From assembly GCA_050701635.1 (NCBI GenBank), contig JBOGDF010000294.1, positions 1 through 7,036 on the forward strand: a DNA stretch of 7,036 bases. Direction: 5' to 3'. A program made the translations under genes and the position numbers. Source of the stretch: WHSM01 sp050701635. Lineage in GTDB: Bacteria > Actinomycetota > Actinomycetes > Mycobacteriales > Micromonosporaceae. This document shows, one piece after another, positions 5,148-7,036 of this stretch. Under the pieces are notes generated by a model. It saw only the letters and a program-made list of their open reading frames with translations, was not told the origin of the DNA and ran no database searches. The first letter of the stretch is position 1; the number at the start of each line of letters is the position of its first letter.

Positions 5148-5831
5148 ATGCCGGACGAAGTGAACCCGGAACGCGAGCCGGAAGCCGCCGCTGACGACGA
5201 GGTGGCCGAGGACACCGCGGAGGTGGTCGAGGCGCGAGCGACCGACCCGGTGGTCGAGGCGCGGGCGACCGACCCGGTGGTCGAGGAGCAGCAGACCGAA
5301 GAGGTGGCGCTGGTGCAGCCGTTCGCCTCCGCGCCAGGCGTCGGCACCAGCGTTGGCGCGCTCAACGTGTCCACCCTGTCGTACGCCGGCTGGGTGGGGC
5401 TGGCGGCGGGCGTACTGGGGACGCTGCTGATCGCGGTGTCCTACGTCGCCGGCTGGCTCACCGCGTCGCTGGAGAGCTTCGGGGTGGCCGAGACCGAGAG
5501 CCTCGGGATGGCCGAGGTGACCAGCGGCGGGCTGTCCTGGATGTACCGGGTCGCCACCCTGTGCCTGATCGGCTGCGCGATCGGGCTGCTGTTCGCGCCG
5601 CCGCAGGCGCGTCAGCTGCTCCGCCTCGCCGGGTTCGCGGTCGCCGGGTTGGCGCTGCTCAGCGCGGTGATCGCGACGTTGATCATCGGGGCGATGCTGA
5701 CCCAGAGCGCCACGTACTTCGGCGACGCGGACACCGTCGGCTACGGCTGGGGCGTGTACGCGGCCTTCCTCGGCATCGCCGGCGTCACCAGCTTCGTCGG
5801 CTTCTTCGAGAAGATCGCCCGACGTCGATGA
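5148..5831 (+). CDS. Four-helix membrane protein with acidic repeat tail, second of four tandem relatives
   Basis: Function is not recognised. With the start at 5148 it has 227 residues. The first 57 are strongly acidic and soluble, with the nine-residue unit VVEARATDP twice in tandem (26-34, 35-43) and a degenerate third start (VVEEQQTEE, 44-52). Four hydrophobic helices follow at about 80-104, 134-151, 158-183 and 201-220. Helix 1 ends in SYVAGW (98-103). The loop after it (about 105-130) holds a loose FGVAETESLGMAE near-duplication. The approach to helix 4 reads TVGYGWGVYAAFLG (196-209). The protein ends in basic EKIARRR, consistent with a cytoplasmic C-terminus. Starts at 5109, 5091 or 5085 would add 13-21 residues, and those at 5091 and 5085 overlap the preceding gene. 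The stop overlaps the next gene by ATGA. Confidence 0.83.
   Translation: MPDEVNPEREPEAAADDEVAEDTAEVVEARATDPVVEARATDPVVEEQQTEEVALVQPFASAPGVGTSVGALNVSTLSYAGWVGLAAGVLGTLLIAVSYVAGWLTASLESFGVAETESLGMAEVTSGGLSWMYRVATLCLIGCAIGLLFAPPQARQLLRLAGFAVAGLALLSAVIATLIIGAMLTQSATYFGDADTVGYGWGVYAAFLGIAGVTSFVGFFEKIARRR
5223..5285 (+). repeat. 27-bp in-frame tandem repeat in the acidic tail
   Basis: Two 27-bp units (5223-5249 and 5250-5276) differ at a single base (CGA versus CGG). They are followed by the first 9 bases of a third unit, GTGGTCGAG (5277-5285). The repeat is in frame and encodes VVEARATDP twice. The near-identity suggests recent slippage or unequal crossing over, so copy number may vary between strains. 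Confidence 0.9.
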
Positions 5832-6283
5832 CGTACCCGGCACGTGAGCCACTGCGGTTCACCACCACGCAGTGGCTGACGTTCGCGGCGGGGGCCGCCG
5901 GGCTCGTCGCGTACCTGCTCTCGCTGGTGTTGAGCTGGGCGACCGTACGCGCCGACGGGCACGGCCTGATCGACGTGATCACCGAAAGCAGCCGTACCAC
6001 CTCATGCTTGGTCTCGATGTACCTGCTCCTGCCGTTGGTCGGGTACGCCATGAGCAGCGCCGCCGCGCTGGGCCCGCCGGACCGGCGCCGGGTGCGGGTG
6101 CCGGTGGCCGGCCTCGCCGCTGTGCTCGGGGTGGCCACCGTGGTGTGGCTCGCGCTGCGGATCACCTCCGCCAACGACCAGATCGACCTCGGCTTCGGGT
6201 GGTACGCCGGGCTGGCGAGCGTACTCACCGCTTGCCTGGCTGCGGCAGGATCGGCAGTGGGATCCAGAGTGGGGGGATCATGA
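5828..6283 (+). CDS. Compact four-helix membrane protein, third of four tandem relatives
   Basis: Function is not recognised. At 151 residues it is the smallest of the four and is almost all membrane-embedded. Short tails surround helices at about 15-38, 58-80, 91-111 and 121-145. Helix 1 ends in SLVLSW (32-37), helices 2 and 3 are joined by a basic turn GPPDRRRVRVP (82-92), and helix 4 is entered through IDLGFGWYAGL (119-129). The basic turn on the predicted inner side fits an N-in/C-in topology. The ATG at 5828 overlaps the upstream stop as ATGA. No strong ribosome site is at a good distance (GAGAAG at 5808-5813 is too far), so translation probably depends on reinitiation after the upstream gene. 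The stop overlaps the next gene in the same way. Confidence 0.85.
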   Translation: MTYPAREPLRFTTTQWLTFAAGAAGLVAYLLSLVLSWATVRADGHGLIDVITESSRTTSCLVSMYLLLPLVGYAMSSAAALGPPDRRRVRVPVAGLAAVLGVATVVWLALRITSANDQIDLGFGWYAGLASVLTACLAAAGSAVGSRVGGS

Positions 6284-7036
6284 GCGGTATGTACGCACCA
6301 CGGCCGGCCGCCGGGCAGGTGTTGGCGCCGTCGGTGCAGGACTACTTCCGGGGACTGTCGACGCTGCGCCGGGTGTCGGTGTTGTGCGCCGGCGCGGGGA
6401 TGCTGCTGACCTGGCTCGCCGCCGTGTGCAACTGGTACACCGTGACCACGACCTCGAGCTACCGCACCTCGCGCTGGACCCAGGAGCAGCCGGTCAGCAT
6501 CGGCACCCTGCTGCTGGGCGACACCGAGGAGCAGTACACCAACCCGTACGCCGGGTCGTCGCACAACGTGGGGAAGCGCCCGGAGTTCAGCTCGTACGCC
6601 GACGTCTACGCGATCCTCTACCTGCTCCTGACGTTCAGCCTGGTGCTGCTGGTGGTGGCCGCGCTGATGGTGCAGGGCAAGTGGCAGCTGTGGCTGCGGA
6701 TCGGCGCCGCCGGCTGCGCCGCGCTGTCGCTGTTCCTGGTGATCCTGATCAGCGCGGACCTGTCGGCGATGGCGAACGCGTACCAGGACTTCATGACCGA
6801 GCAGGGCAAGGTCAGCGATGGCGAGGGAATCACGTACACCGTAGAGAAAAATGTCGGTGTGGGGCTGCTGCTCGCGGCGATGGCCAGCCTGCTGCTCGGG
6901 GTGTCGTCCGGCCTGAACCACGTACCGGGCGAGGTGCCGGTGGCGGCTCGCGGTTTCGCCCCGCAGGTCCTGCCCGCTGGCGCGCCCCGGCAGCCGTACG
7001 CGGCGCCCGCCGGTTACCGCCCGCCCGGCCCGGGTC
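6280..7036 (+). CDS. Four-helix membrane protein, fourth of the tandem set, cut by the window end
   Basis: The gene is open from ATG at 6280 to the window edge (252 codons seen, no stop), so its C-terminus is missing. Helices are visible at about 33-53, 107-131, 137-158 and 191-212. Helix 1 ends in LAAVCNW (46-52). The loop after helix 1 is much larger than in its relatives (about 53-106, rich in Ser, Thr and Tyr) and may be a small extracytoplasmic domain. The second loop (159-190) is acidic, and helix 4 begins NVGVGLLLAAM (191-201). After helix 4 comes a Pro/Ala/Gly/Tyr-rich tail (213 onward, including RQPYAAPAGYRPPGPG), like the tails of the gene at 4421. The start shares ATGA with the previous stop, and a G-run (6271-6276) just upstream may serve as a weak ribosome site. 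An alternative ATG is at 6289. Function is not recognised. Confidence 0.83.
   Translation, partial: MSGMYAPRPAAGQVLAPSVQDYFRGLSTLRRVSVLCAGAGMLLTWLAAVCNWYTVTTTSSYRTSRWTQEQPVSIGTLLLGDTEEQYTNPYAGSSHNVGKRPEFSSYADVYAILYLLLTFSLVLLVVAALMVQGKWQLWLRIGAAGCAALSLFLVILISADLSAMANAYQDFMTEQGKVSDGEGITYTVEKNVGVGLLLAAMASLLLGVSSGLNHVPGEVPVAARGFAPQVLPAGAPRQPYAAPAGYRPPGPG

Noticed and set aside
6847..6852. AAA AAT codons with an A5 run, as a possible frameshift site or foreign patch
   Set aside because: It is not a proper slippery heptamer (the base before is G), and hydrophobic helix 4 continues normally in frame after it. A few AT-rich codons are not evidence of transfer.
5785..6921. A 378-codon open frame on the minus strand opposite the last two membrane genes
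   Set aside because: The translation is rich in His, Gln, Arg and Gly without motifs. The opposite strand has coherent membrane helices and ATGA-linked starts.

Overview
The window is very GC-rich, with mostly G or C at third codon positions, frequent GTG starts and an ordinary chromosomal gene set. This fits a high-GC actinobacterium, and the protein sequences look most like Micromonosporaceae (Micromonospora and relatives). That placement rests on gene content and protein style read by eye, not on a search. I see no rRNA, tRNA, CRISPR array, insertion sequence or integrase.

Layout. Positions 1-214 are non-coding and hold a strong hairpin (22-64), a pair of 19-bp direct repeats (126-164) and a -10-like box (203-208). 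The box sits exactly where a leaderless promoter for the first gene would need it. A plus-strand run follows: a small ACT-domain protein (215-601), prephenate dehydratase pheA (612-1550) and a histidine phosphatase (1547-2212). The last two are joined by a 4-base GTGA overlap. A convergent gap (2213-2326) with inverted repeats separates this run from a minus-strand run. In transcription order, that run is a minimal HExxH metallopeptidase (4288-3938), an AIM24-family protein (3889-3176) and SAICAR synthase purC (3160-2327).

A divergent gap (4289-4420) contains two mutually exclusive perfect 9-bp hairpins. It leads into a plus-strand set of four small membrane proteins: 4421-5098, 5148-5831, 5828-6283 and 6280 to beyond the window end. 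The last three are linked by ATGA stop/start overlaps. All four share one design: four predicted membrane helices, a Trp just after helix 1, and a Gly-rich approach to helix 4. They differ in their soluble tails, which are Pro/Tyr/Gly-rich in the first and fourth and acidic with a 9-residue tandem repeat in the second.

How the genes work together. ACT-pheA-phosphatase looks like an aromatic amino acid unit: PheA makes phenylpyruvate, and the ACT protein may be an amino acid sensor. From memory, M. tuberculosis also has pheA, a phosphoglycerate-mutase-like gene and this metallopeptidase as neighbours, so the window may keep an old gene neighbourhood into which purC and AIM24 have moved. purC serves de novo purine synthesis. 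The four-membrane-protein operon has no function I can name and is the best candidate here for an undescribed system, plausibly a hetero-oligomeric membrane complex built from diverged paralogues.
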